A program made the translations under genes and the position numbers. A DNA stretch of 64,000 nt from Diplonema papillatum. Its lineage: Eukaryota; Euglenozoa; Diplonemea; Diplonemida; Diplonemidae. The stretch spans positions 124,001 through 188,000 of the forward strand of contig JAPJBO010000008.1 in the NCBI GenBank assembly GCA_030068145.1, in the 5' to 3' direction. Shown one piece after another: positions 12,085 through 23,345 of this stretch; position 1 is the first letter of the stretch, and each line of letters starts with the position of its first letter. The notes under the pieces are model-generated. The model saw nothing but the letters and a program-made list of their open reading frames with translations. It was not told the origin of the DNA and made no database searches.

Positions 12085-12261
12085 AAAGCATGTCACTCAG
12101 GACTCAAGGCGTTAGTTGCGAAATTAGGCGGGTCTCCGAGACATGGTGGTGCTTTGTACCGTCGTTATGTCCTTGGGGATTCCGATGGCCGCATCAAACC
12201 CGCCGTTGCTCAGCTCGAATCCCCAAAGGCCGGGCTGAGTCCCTTTATGAAGGAAATAGGT

Positions 12262-12470
12262 GGGTTTATAGGAAATACTTGAGGAGACTGCCAGTTGAGA
12301 AATCCCAAACGATGCTTAGTGTGGTACTCCTCGGCATCCACTAGCGCAACAATATCTCAAAGGAGGTAAATGTGCTGTAGCCCAGGTAAATCTGGGTTAT
12401 GTGGCGTAAGCGTTCAACACAATAGACACCCTTCGTAGTTGTGTTGTTGTCTCCCCTCTAGCCTCCGTCG
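12262..12470 (+). repeat. dispersed repeat family 1, copy with internal insertion
   Basis: This copy matches the 7585-7760 copy on both sides of a ~50-bp insertion (around 12302-12355): first TACTTGAGGAGACTGCCAGT, then TCAAAGGAGGTAAATGTGCT and the TAAGCGTTCAACA block. Confidence 0.7.
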
Positions 12471-15400
12471 CAATGAGCACAAGGCAGTCCCTCTCGAGCA
12501 TTTTCTTTCCGAAGCCAGTTGTAACTGTATCCCGCTTTTGGAACCCGGAAAACTCAAGTCCTGATGTAGAAAATACTGCAGGAGTTGTTGCTAGGCCTCT
12601 TGGCTTTGTTCTGCAAATTCTGCAGGCCATCGTTGATCTGACCGACCCCTGAATGTCTGCTACGCACGATCGAGACAGCGATACAGCTCCTCCCCTACAC
12701 CGGGTCTACATTATTTGCTCTCACAAAACAGTTGTAGGGCAACCCGCACGATTATAAGTACAAACAAGAAACCTTTAAAAGTCTTTTCGCGAGGCAGGGC
12801 GTTGTCGTGAGAGGCATGCCCCCCCCGCCCCCTTCCTCCCGGCGGTGCCATTCTCGTTGAAGAACGAAAGCGGTCACTCAGTTTTGTTGCTGGCGGACCA
12901 GGCAAACCGAAGACGAGGCAGCCAGCGGGGCCCTCGTTTGTTTTAATCGTATCATCAATCGACTAGCGTCCTGCTGCAGGACTTCTCCCCGGCACGCAAC
13001 CGCTCAGCTTTTAGCACTGGCTGTTGGTACTGGAAGAAGACCGCACTACACTAGAGCTTTGCCGAAACAGTCCGTTGGCGTCCCCGCAAAAGGGAACCGT
13101 CAATGCGCTAGCAGCAACCTTGCTTCTACGCGATGGATGTGCTGGGTTCATGGGCGGCCAATTCGTTGCAACTCATGACAGTTGCACCTGTTGCTGGTTG
13201 CTGGTGACAAGTTCGTCGGCAGAACCGGAATCGGAGCACCCATTCTCTCGTTTCCGCCGAGCGGCACGCCGGGATTGTGCTACTGGCGCCTCCTTGGGTA
13301 TCTTCCACAAAGGTGCTGCAAGAATAATGAATACTGACCGCAAGGTTATGGCCATGACTGCCTCACACTGACCGGTCACAGGTGCGGTGATGACCATGAC
13401 AAGCGTATATCTTGTGTGGAAAAATGTACCCGCCATGTGCGGGGTGGGTTGATTGACCGGTATAAACTGACCCGTCAAACGTGCGCGTGCATGTATTAGC
13501 CAAACAAAGACGGGAGGAGAGGGGCCAAACAACAACACCAAAGTCAAAACAACGCGAACTTTGGATAGGAATCTTGCAAACACAAATTCTGTGTGTCAAC
13601 CAAAACAGAAGAAGGATAAGAGCTACGAGTAGTGGATGCGGCAACCAAGGGAACGCTAGACGTGTCCGAAGATACGAACCGCACCCGGAGACGCTTCACG
13701 CCGCGTAAAATGCACGGGGGTTCGACCCGAAATAGTTTTTGAGGTACGTTGGGTGTGGAGTTCGAAAAGACCCCCCTAAGCGTGTCCAAAGTTATCCTGT
13801 GTGCAGTCATAATAACATAAGCTCAACGACGAAACGACTTCCGCCAGACCCGTTTACGCGAGAGAGTAGTGAGACGGCTGGAAACTTCCCAGAGAGATTC
13901 CCGGCACTCTAACTCGTCTACCTCTTTCTATATGGTCTTGGGAAGAACAAACAAATACATACGGACACGAAGCGTCGGTGGTCCGAAACCGGAACGACTG
14001 ACCGTCCCAACCATACGTATAGTCCGCGGAATAGAGCTGCAAAAGAATAAGAACACAGCCGGCAGATTCTCCATACTCGTACGCATAGTAAAGCACAGGC
14101 GCTGTGCACAAGCATTCCAACAACTACAACCGGAGTTTCATGTCCACTCTTCACTCTACGAGCGCCTCCATACCATGCTAATGTAATTTTTTGTTACGTG
14201 ACAGGCAAACCAAACAACCAAAAAAAAGGCTTTGCGGGGCCACCATAGACTTTGTTCGTGCCTTCGAGCGACGTGGATCTGCCCTGTTGTTTTTGACAGG
14301 GTTACACGTGTAGGCGCTCGTGCAAAGCACCATCACCGCTTGCAGGGCATACGTTCATCGAGCGGTTTCCTCGCAACTCGTGACGGTCGCAAACATATAC
14401 GCAGATAGCGACAAGCTCATAATCAGAATGTGCGCGCTTCCGTCGAGCGGCATGCCGAGGCGTGCAAAGCTCACGAACTCAAGCAAAGGGCGACAGCGAT
14501 GCATCCTGTTCCGGGCGGAAGGTTACAGAAGGCGGGCAGTGCACGCCGGTGGCACAGAGTCGTCTAAATCAGCAAATCAAGCATCTTCCAAGGCATCAAC
14601 CAACGACGGGCGGCTAGTCTTGCACCTACTGTTGTTGTTGGGGCGAACGGGGCCCGCAGTGATCACGGCAAACGTCGAACGTTTAAACGTTTGCACAAAG
14701 CATAACCAGAAGGAAGCCTCTTCCCTATAATATTTTCTTCGTAATAACAATTAATTGTAAACACGAAAAAGAACGCTGGCAGCGTATTTGGGAGAAGTTT
14801 AGCCTACCGATCATATTCACTCACTATCACTCACTAACAGGCTAATCCTCTCCCGGCACGTACAAATAAACATCGCGCCTATTCTTTTTCATCGTGTCCG
14901 CCTGCACGTGGCCATGTGAACAAGTGCCAAGGGTTGTGTACACGGTGGAGTCCAGCCTCAGAAGTTGAAGTTAAAACTGGAATCAAAAAAGCGGGTGTCA
15001 CCCGCTTTTCGGATGTGGACTTACACGCGTTTTGGTTGTACACCTGCTTTTCGGGTGTGACTCGGGCACACCCTCTTTAACTCTAGCTTCTGAGGCTGGA
15101 CCTCACCGTGCACTGTGTGCAGACCGGGTCATCGATAAGCAAACGTTACGTTTGCGTTTGACAAACGTACATTTGCAAACATTTGATAATATCACTGCCC
15201 AAGGGGGGTCGAGGGGGGAGTCGTCCTGCAGGATCGTTGGTAACCGGGCAACCGACCCAAACAGAAAACGTGCATCACACAGGGGGGGTGTTTTGTAAAC
15301 TCCACGGCGCTATAGATTGCGGGTCTCTTGGGGATCTTGGTGGTGTTCAAAACGTCTACCGTGTCGGTCCAGAAGCTCCTGCTGTATCCTCGGATACAAA

Positions 15401-16754
15401 AAAAGAGGATCAAAGAGTTCAACTGTACCGATGCCACTCCGTGGCCGAATGTCGTCGGACCGTCTTCGACCAGATATTTACTGATACCGTCTTATTCATT
15501 CGTACGGGTTCACTGCCACATTGGAGCCGCAGCGTCAGAGTTTAAAACCCCCTCCTCGACAGTTCACTACATCGCATCATCAGCGAAAAAAGGAGGGAAA
15601 AAAAAGCAGAAAACGTTCCCAAGTAAAGCCCATCAGCCGGTCCTTGTCCTTAAGACGCTCTTTAAAATGACGAATTCGAACGAAACGAAGGGAACTACAT
15701 GCGCATCCTTTTCACTAGGCTGTCCTGCTTGCACGCGGTGACGTTCTACGGATCGGGCTGCGCCATTGCCCGGTCAATCAGCAAAAATAATGCTGACTGC
15801 AAGAAGGCGGGTTTTAACAAATCCTTTGGGTTTCCGGTTCAGGCAGCTTCTGCAGGGAACCTCTTTGCAGGACTCAATCTGCTGTCTCTATCTATCTCCG
15901 ACTTAGGTGCTTGCTGGCAGCCGAATGAGAACGAATGTTGCGTGCCTCAGAGCATGTTTGCTTGCATCTGTGCTCAGTGTGCACATGGCAAGGTGGATCT
16001 CGAGCCGAAACTTTTATAGTCATCAGCGCACTGAAGACGGAGCTACCGGGACAAACAAAGTCGTGTTCGACGCTCGGTTTACAGGAGGTCGTTAAGTATG
16101 GGCCAATGAGCACTGCATCTGGCAAACCCACCGCCTCAAAGGAAAAGGAAACGTTCACAAGAAAAGGTCTGCCCCCAACCACAAACAATGACAACCGCTC
16201 AGCAACAGCACCACACCTACAAAGTTGCTACCTGTAGACTGCCGACCGCCCTCTCTCGGCGCGGTCGGGCACTCTTTCCACTGTGGGCATCCACCACGTC
16301 GCTTGGCAAATGAGGTGATCAGTCAGTTTGCCTAGAGACATCTGGGGTCCCTCCCCCGAAGTTCCAGGAGAACCACACCAAACGTGCCTGTGCAAGAACT
16401 TGTCTTGTGACCAGGAAAGCGTAGAGCGGATCGATCTATTACCAACAGGGAGTACCTGAAGCAGGGAGGTGTTCAGGCAGACTACCACTCGGTACTTCTG
16501 AGAGACTTAACTTGGACTTCCTACTAGACTTACGCACACTCGAACTTGGTGCAGTGGCCTACGAGCGATGTCTCGTAACGGGAGGTTTTTTGCACCAAGG
16601 CGCAAACACTAAAACCACTTTGTGTCACAGCCTCTGCACATGATTTGGTCCGCGTGTTACCAAATTGTATGATTTTGAAGTGAGGAGACCGGAAACTCCC
16701 CGGAGAGATGGTCCCTGCACTCTAACTCGCCCTCTCTCTCTCTGAGGCTCTCTC
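12471..16754. other. gene-free stretch
   Basis: There is no supported gene. Short frames are frequent but lack consistent codon bias. Local features are a C-rich tract near 12820 and another copy of the AACT-CCC-GAGAGAT motif near 13882. Confidence 0.5.
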
Positions 16755-16796
16755 GGCAGACAACTATTTAGTGTCAACACTAAATAGTTGTCTGCC
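16755..16796. repeat. perfect 42-bp palindrome (20-bp arms, 2-nt spacer)
   Basis: The left arm GGCAGACAACTATTTAGTGT and its exact reverse complement are separated only by CA. It lies about 70 bp downstream of one copy of the AACTCCCCGGAGAGATGGT motif. As RNA it would form a very stable hairpin; as DNA it could extrude a cruciform. There is no following T run, so I do not call it a terminator. Confidence 0.9.
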
Positions 16797-16955
16797 TGTA
16801 CACACATTGGACCCCAGCATGCCCGAGTTCACCGTCAGTGTACTTGCCGAAGTACTTGGCTGGAGCGTACACGGGGTGTTTCTTTACAGGTCTCTGAGCA
16901 TCGATGATCGATTTCAACCGCTTTGTGAGGGGTCTTCACTACCAGTTTCTCACTG

Positions 16956-17031
16956 TACTCTCCGTGGCAAAAAAACACACAAATTTATTGTGACTACTCT
17001 CCGTGGCAAAAAACACACAAATTTATTGTGA
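16956..17031 (+). repeat. 38-bp tandem duplication
   Basis: Two adjacent near-identical units start TACTCTCCGTGGCAAAAA at 16956 and 16994 and end AAATTTATTGTGAC. Confidence 0.85.
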
Positions 17032-18133
17032 CAAGGTCTCTGGGGCACAATGCGTTCCAAATGGTATTTCTCACCTGACAAAAGACAATGGCAATCGGGC
17101 AACCAACAGGCATCCTGTCGATTTTTTTTGCAACTTCCCGTCAAGCTTCGGAAGCCATTTCCAAAAGGGAAATATATCCCCCCCCCCCTAGCAGAAATCC
17201 GCATCGTCGTCCTGGCGCAGATTCGAATCATACCGGTGACGTCGATTGGAGTCGACTACGAATGAAGTTTTACACAGAGGCATGAAGATGTTGGAGAAGA
17301 GTAACGATAATCTGTTTCTAGTTTTGTGCCCCCCAGCCCTGCCCCGTCGTCAAGTCATGCAGTCCGAAATTAAGAAGAAAGAAGAGGAACGGAGCGAACA
17401 AGCCAACAACCCACCCAAGCAGGCAAAACCCCCCTGATTTTGTTAACGTTTGTTATCAGGCCGAAACACCTCCTTTTTTGGCTTTCGGGCATCAAATACG
17501 CTGGAATGCAGCCACAAAAAACCAGCTACAAGGCTAGTCTGCACAAGCCCGTCCCCGACAAAGGGAACCTTGCACCGAAAGGCTGTGAAGTTCCCCCAGA
17601 ACGAGTCACTATTGGTTTCAGGAATGAGGCTCGCACTGATAGAACCAGCAACTTTGTTCTCGCCGACCCGAAGAAGTAATCAATGGAAGCCTGCCCAACC
17701 GCAACGCTGCGAAGTTTCCTCCGATGCGTCGAACCATCCCAGGAACCGTTTCGTTGAAAATGGGGGTGCTCGTTCGAATTTGCCGACCTTGCTAATTCAA
17801 AACCTCAGTGGACTCCACTGGTGCAGATTCTGCAAGTAAAGGGATAAAGTAAAGAAATCGTCGACCGCACGAACCAAATTGGTTCTGGCTGGGGCTGGCT
17901 TGACAAGCTGGTGTGGGCATGGCTTTTCCGGCTGGCTTGGCTAGCTTCGACAAGGTAGCCAAGCAGCCAGGGCACTAGAAATCGAAGCTCAAAGACCCTA
18001 ATCGAGACGCGTACCTCTGATCTCCCACCTTGCACTCCCCGTGCGTTGGCGGAACCGATGAAATTGCAATTGCTTCCTTTGCAGTACTGTTGTTCTGAAA
18101 AAAAAGTTTGTGTAGTGAACTTACGTTTGTTTC
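17032..18133. other. gene-free stretch
   Basis: I found no supported gene. A short direct repeat (GGCTTGACAAGC / GCTTGGCTAGCTTCGACAAG) lies near 17895-17955. Confidence 0.45.
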
Positions 18134-18234
18134 TGCGCACTTCCTTCAAACCTGTTTCGTTCATAACGGGAGTGAGGATAGTACGCTGCCATGGATCTGT
18201 TTCTGTTCTTGACAAATTGCATTTGTTAGACACA
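18134..18234 (-). repeat. inverted-repeat partner of 11981-12084
   Basis: This is the reverse complement of the plus-strand repeat at 11981-12084, with only a few mismatches. Confidence 0.75.
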
Positions 18235-18344
18235 GAAATAGCAAAAATCTGGAGAGTCGGATTCTGATTTTCTTTTGGAAAATGTGAAACCTTGGCCAAA
18301 AGGTTTTCCTTCATATCCCAAAGGGATTGTCTGGTCTTTACGAA

Positions 18345-18735
18345 AGTACACCGTCCATACAAGGGACTGTTCAAGAGGTTGTCGTCCGTACAAGGGACGT
18401 TTCAAAAGTTTGTCGTCCATACAAGGGACTTTTTTGAAAGTACGGCGTCCATATAAGGGTAGGTTCTCCATACAAGGTATTTTTGAACATCTGCCGTCCA
18501 TACAAGGGACAAAAAAAGTCTGTCCATACAAGGTCCCTTCTGAGAATGTGTGTGCCCATATAAGGGTACTTTACAAAACTATTCAGAATCTTCTGTCCAT
18601 ACGAGGGTATTTGCAAAACCTGGTGTCCATACAAGGGTATTTTACAAAACTACGACCTTCTAATCCACAAATAACGCTAAAACTCTGCTGTGCCCTTTCA
18701 GAAACTAGGGAGCCCATACAAAGGTTTATTCCAAA
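18345..18735 (+). repeat. irregular tandem array with TCCATACAAGGG core
   Basis: At least ten copies of (G)TCCATACAAGGG or close variants (for example CCATATAAGGG) recur at irregular spacing of about 15-45 bp, separated by T-rich and AAAAC-type linkers. Irregular spacing and variable linkers distinguish it from a simple minisatellite. Confidence 0.8.
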
Positions 18736-19805
18736 AGTTCGGCTCCGGATATTCCTTTTCTTTTTTTTCTTTTTGCCCGCCGCTCATGGGGGGAAAGGTT
18801 TTTTTCCCCTCGAACCTTATGCGCCCACATGTGGACCACACGTATTTTCTTTGAGGCCGAAAACGGAGCGTAAGCCCTGTCGACCAGTCCTTCCACCCGT
18901 TGCCGCTCAAGCATATTGCGCGCACACGTAGGCTGGGTCGGGCATGCCGTGTCCGCTTCTTCGTTGTGATAAGCCTGCTTTCCCGTGTCCCAATTTCCGC
19001 CGCCGTCAGGTCCTTGAAGCTCGCAGGGGACCAGCCCCCACGCGATTGTTCCACGCCGGTCTTCAGTTGCGACCGACGTGTCCTCCCTTTCTCGCCGGGG
19101 ACGTCGACTCATATGTCCGCCACTCCGGGTGACCTTGCAACTACTTCTTCGCCGGTCCGTCCTGTGCCCATGTGCACAAGGCTCTGGTCATTTCGCACCT
19201 GCTTTCCGATACCAAATAGATATTCTGTTCTAGCTCTCTCTTCTTCTTTTTCGAATAAAGCTTAATGCCATCAAGCATACAGTTTCCGCATACCTGTTGC
19301 TCTTCGAACTTTGAACCAATCAACACTCCGTGAGACGGTGACAGGTAAAGAATGGAATCAGGGGTCAGGGAAAAGCGGGATGACTGGGAAAATGTGCTAC
19401 TGGTTGCTTGTTGTGTGAGTGCTTTTGTCCGATCTCGAGGATGGAGATGATGCTACACTCTGCTAACGCGGGAAATCCTGCCGCCAGTCGGTTTGATTCA
19501 TCCGTGCCACTATGCCACAAGGTTATATATCTGATGCGAGCCCTACCATTGGCTAGCCGAAAAAACGTTGTCTCACGACATCGTATGTGGCTAACCGCAG
19601 TGGAAAGGAACCAGCAGGAAGCAAACCTGTCGAGGTTTGCGTGTTCAAATCTGATGATCTATAATTGGTGGACCAAGTTAGGGCAGACCGGAGAACGATG
19701 AAGCACTTGCGCTGCAGCAATTGGTGACAGGGAACCTGTGATGAACCAAAATTCGGACCCAAGACTTGGACCCACATATTGGACCGACCCAAATTTTGGA
19801 CCCAC
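18736..19805. other. gene-free stretch with a second dispersed repeat
   Basis: The segment at 19197-19253 (CACCTGCTTTCCGATACCAA, then ATAGATATTCTGTTC and a CTCT tract) recurs near 30309-30365 in the same orientation. Near 19745-19805, short GGACCCA-type words repeat (GGACCCACATATTGGACC, GGACCCACATATGGGTGC). Confidence 0.5.
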
Positions 19806-19854
19806 ATATGGGTGCGTACCAAAAGGGCGTGCGCTGCGGTGAATAAAATTTTTT
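19806..19854 (+). repeat. left inverted repeat of a ~1.55-kb segment
   Basis: Forty-nine bp starting ATATGGGTGCGTACCAAAAG and ending GAATAAAATTTTTT match, with one extra base, the reverse complement of 21312-21361. The pair brackets the C-terminal half of the Mutator-like transposase remains. Confidence 0.85.
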
Positions 19855-20241
19855 GACCAAGAAAAACGGCATCTGGTTTCTGTCTGGCACCCGTGTTTTG
19901 TCCACAGTAGGGTTGTGCTTTCATCCATGGTGGCCTGGGGTAGGGCGACGTCTGCAGGCTATGCACTTAGCCGTTTTTTGCATATTTGTGGCCATTTTGG
20001 CTGATTCGTTGTGCTGCAGGCTGTATAAGGAAACAGTCGAATCGGTTATTCTCAACCCTCGATTGTGATCCCACGAACACGATACTTCGGCCGGTTCCGG
20101 ATGTCAGGCGTCTCCGATGAGCTCTGTTCCACTTTTCCTGCCCGTTCGATCTGTGAATCAAGAGAAAACGTGAGATTGAAGACAGGTTAACGCGAGTAAT
20201 AAGCAAGCTCGTGACCGGAAGTTACATCATGTTGGAAAGGT

Positions 20242-21200
20242 TCAGTGTTTCGCCCTTTTAGGAGTGTGGGGCTCTTCGTCGCTTGCTTCAGCTGACTTCG
20301 CTCTCTTCATCAATGTTATCCCTTTCCGGGCAACGCGGTGCGTAGTGCCCGGTCTTGTGGCATAGACTGCACTTCCGGTTGCTTGGAGCAGATTTTGGGA
20401 TGCGTGCCTTTGGTGAGCTGTTGGACGTGGGGTCGGCAACGTCTTGCCAGAAGGCTTCGTACCGTTCCTGATGCCTGCGCAAAGCACCTTCAGTGACAGT
20501 GTCGCGTTTTTCCTCTCGAGTTCGTCCTTCGTCGTGAACGAACACAACCTTACCTTGCAAAGAAGAAATGCCGGGCAGCTTGTCCGAGACCTTGCCTTCG
20601 AAATGTGGGCTCGTTTCGCTCTTCGAATCTCGACCGGACGAAAACGCATGAACTGCGTTTTTGACACAGTGAGGCCAGACGTTGCTGACGGGTGGTCTGG
20701 ATTGAGGGCAGAGTTTTCGTAAACATCGATGAACGTTCCGCCATTCTCGTCTCGTCGGCTCAAAGCCGGCCCCAGCAACTTCCTGCGCCGTCCAACCAGA
20801 AAGCCTCATCCCACGCATGATCCCGCTTCGCTCTTCCGCGCTCCAAGCAATGCTTTCTTCAGAAAGCCCCATGCATGCTCGCCAAAGCACGTTCTTCGAG
20901 TTGCGAAACACATCGCTAGCAACCCGGCAACGTTTCCTCCTGAAACATGCTCGAGCAGCAGCAAAACCGACGATGCTACATGCTTATCCACGCCTTCCAG
21001 CCTCTTGCTCTGCTTCCAGGGCACGTACTCCTTCGTGTATGGCTTCACCTTAGGGAACAGCTGGTGGAAGCCTACTTTGCCGTTTCCATCCACATGGACA
21101 TTAAATGATGGCCGCCCTGCCATACTCCACACCCCCCTGTTGTGGCTGTCCATTGCGCATAGAGGGCATGTCCATAGAAAAACAGGGGGTTTTTGAGTTT
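20242..21200 (-). pseudogene. C-terminal part of a decayed Mutator-like (MULE) transposase with zinc knuckle
   Basis: Reading leftward, frame segments give a middle region containing S-S-V-L-L-L-L-E-H-V and F-G-E-H-A-W-G-F-L-K-K-A-L. A C-terminal segment ends in a canonical CCHC zinc knuckle, C-S-L-C-H-K-T-G-H-Y-A-P-R-C, at about 20310-20370. MULE transposases commonly end with such a knuckle, which probably helps bind DNA. Coding drifts between at least two frames at about 20742-20911, so the gene is broken. The N-terminal part with the first catalytic Asp lies at 21474-22001 on the same strand, separated by foreign sequence and the right inverted repeat. A retroviral-type gag knuckle is the alternative, but the upstream N-terminal match favours MULE. 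Confidence 0.55.
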
Positions 21201-21311
21201 TCCATACATGCAAGGTGACTCCCCCACCTGGTACCCCTGCCCAAAACACACCGCCATACATACTGGAAAACCATGGGTCTGGGCTGGGATGGGGGCCCAT
21301 TTTTGTACTTG

Positions 21312-21361
21312 AAAAAATTTTATTCACCGCAGCGCACGCCCCTTTTGGTACGCACCCATAT
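21312..21361 (-). repeat. right inverted repeat of the 19.8-21.4-kb segment
   Basis: This is the reverse complement of 19806-19854. It falls between the two parts of the transposase remnant, where the N-terminal frame stops, so the inverted-repeat unit may be a later, nested insertion or rearrangement. Confidence 0.85.
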
Positions 21362-21473
21362 AGGAGAAAAGAAGTCCTGAGTAAAATTGAGGACAATTGG
21401 GCGGGAATTTGGGTCGGAAATTTGGGTCAAAAGCTCTACGCCACAGGGATACTCTTCTGTTCTGCGTCCACTG

Positions 21474-22001
21474 TCATTGCGGTGAACAAGATGCCCCATG
21501 TGTTAGGTGTGTTCCATCAACAGACACGAGAGGGACTTTTTTGCAACATGCACCAGAGCTGCGAATGACACAAGCAAACTCGAATCCGCCATCAGTTTCC
21601 TTCACACCAACAACACTGCCTTCGTCATGCTCTAGCACATGGGCTGTGTATGAGCGGAGCTTTGAGAGAGCCGTTCCTGCGTCAAGACCTGTGACTCTCA
21701 TTGCACTGGGTGCGAAGAAGGGAGACCAGAGCCTTCGTTGTGGTCTGTGGGTTTGCCGCCACCTGCGATCACGCATCTGGCGTGTCATCCGCCGTGTCAA
21801 ACGTGTGGGTGTCGTGCCTGGAACAGGCATTGGGGCTGGGGCTGGAGCATTTGCCTGCGGTGGTAACAGGACGAGTTCGGCCGAGAGACGTGCGAAGAGA
21901 TAACCGCGCCGTCGGCGATGCAGATTATCGCCACAGATTCTTTGCATTCTAACCCAAACGAATTCGGCGGACTTGCTTCTTTCGGCAGGCAGTGGATGCA
22001 A
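21474..22001 (-). pseudogene. N-terminal part of a Mutator-like transposase
   Basis: The minus-strand frame contains an E-x3-G-S-V-V-x(n)-F-E-F-A segment and then P-L-V-S-V-D-G-T-H-L-T-H-G at 21485-21530. This fits the N-P-G-S ... L-D-G-T-H-L-K-G pattern around the first Asp of the DDE triad in plant-type MURA/MULE proteins. The frame ends 9 residues later where homology should continue, so the protein is truncated. DDE transposases cut and join DNA ends of their own element. The second and third catalytic residues cannot be placed. The first 80 bp overlap a 65-bp repeat shared with 47163-47232. Confidence 0.55.
21891..21960. repeat. 65-70-bp repeat shared with 47163-47232
   Basis: GCGCCGTCGGCGATGCAGAT, TATCGCCACAGATTCTTTGC and ATTCTAACCCAA occur consecutively in both places on the same strand. 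Both sit at the edge of a mobile-element remnant (MULE here, a tyrosine-recombinase element there). Confidence 0.85.
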
Positions 22002-22197
22002 ATATGTTGCGCAGTGTCGCCAGTAGCACTCCTGGTACTTCCTTTAGTGCAGAAACGACTGGACACATCTGTCACTGCCGCATGTGCCAACAAGGTTCCC
22101 AGGGCATTGTCAGAATCAACGAGGGCATCAGGTGGCTGATTGCAACTAGTATATCCAGTGCAGACATGTTTTCCTCGTTTGTATTCTGCCTATACCT

Positions 22198-22957
22198 ACC
22201 ACCCCCCGTGTTTAAGATCGCGCCCTCCCCCCCGTGTATAAGATCGGTTTTTTTGAGAAATGAGGGCGATCTTATACACGGGGTGGGGTCCCGCGCAGCG
22301 GGAAATTTTTTTTTTTGGGCGTTTTTACTGTGGGGGGGGGTTCAAGGCCCCGCGCAGCGGAAAAAAATTTGGGGTGTTTTTTGTCCCCCCCCGTGTTTAA
22401 GATCGTCCCCAGGCATCTTGTTAAGAACCATCCATCCATCCATCAGCCGGCTGACCCCCCCCCCCCCCTCCCCCCCCTCAGTGTCCGTGGCTTAAAGGAC
22501 CGAAACACGGCGCAGACGGGACCAGTGCGGTGTTGAGCACATACCCATTCCAAGCACGTTCTTGCAATCCCCCCCCTCAGGCTATTTTCACTGTGGAGGG
22601 GGGAGACGCTACCTGTCACACTCTAAGGTGGTCACCACGGTGGGCGGTCAGAAAAAAAAAATTTTTTTTTTTGCCCCAAATACCCCAAATACCACACTTT
22701 GGAAAATTTTTGTGGGCCCACTTTTGGCAGGGAATTTTGACCATTTCACCTTAGAGAATTTGACCACCCAGCCTCCAAGGCAACTGCACTGTAGAGGGGG
22801 AGGGGGGGGGGTCTGGTTTATCCGGCCATCCGGCCAAAGTGGCTGATCCTTAACAAGAGCGCTGATCGTCCCCCCCCGTGTATAAGATCGGTTTTTTTGG
22901 GGGGCGATCTTAAACACGGAAAAACGCGATCTTTAACACGGGGGGGGGGGGTAGGTA
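22198..22957. repeat. cluster of hairpin-forming CCCCCCGTGTnTAAGATCG motifs
   Basis: The word CCCCCGTGTTTAAGATCG or CCCCGTGTATAAGATCG occurs near 22203, 22228, 22387 and 22870. Its reverse complement (CGATCTTAnACACGGGG) occurs near 22266, 22902 and 22930. Head-to-head pairs near 22228/22266 and 22870/22902 would fold into stems with GGTTTTTTTG loops. Long C and G runs flank them. It resembles foldback or MITE-type debris. No gene is seen. Confidence 0.75.
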
Positions 22958-23166
22958 ATGTGCTTATGCGTGGTTCCGTGGGTAGGTATGCTCCTCCTTG
23001 AACCCCATTGCCGCCATGCCATTCCTTCATAGCTGAAACTCCGGCTACTTGACGATGCCAGGGGTGCGGTATGACTTCTTTCCATTCTCAGCCGCCTGCC
23101 TGCAGTTTCAAAAAATGGGCAAAAAAAAACACGAAGGACACGTGGTCAGAACAGTGAGACAAAACA

Positions 23167-23345
23167 TTCTCTTATATCCCTAATGTGTTCTCTTATATCC
23201 CTAATGTGTTCTCTTATATCCCTAATGTTTTCTCTTATATCCCTAATAGGTTCTCTTACATCCCTAGTTGTTTTCTCTTATATCCTAGCTATTTTCCCTT
23301 ATATCCCTAGTTTGGGATGAAAGGGAAAATAGCTAGGGATACGAG
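23167..23345 (+). repeat. 21-bp minisatellite TTCTCTTATATCCCTAATGTG, seven units, ending in a hairpin
   Basis: Units start at about 23167, 23188, 23209, 23230, 23251, 23272 and 23293, with increasing divergence to the right. Directly after the last unit, AAAGGGAAAATAGCTAGGGAT is the inverse of the last two units (ATATCCTAGCTATTTTCCCTT), giving a ~20-bp stem. Confidence 0.85.

Noticed and set aside
23167..23345. CRISPR-like regular repeats (also 18345-18735)
   Set aside because: The units are adjacent with no unique spacers, or have irregular spacing; the host is eukaryotic and no cas gene is present.
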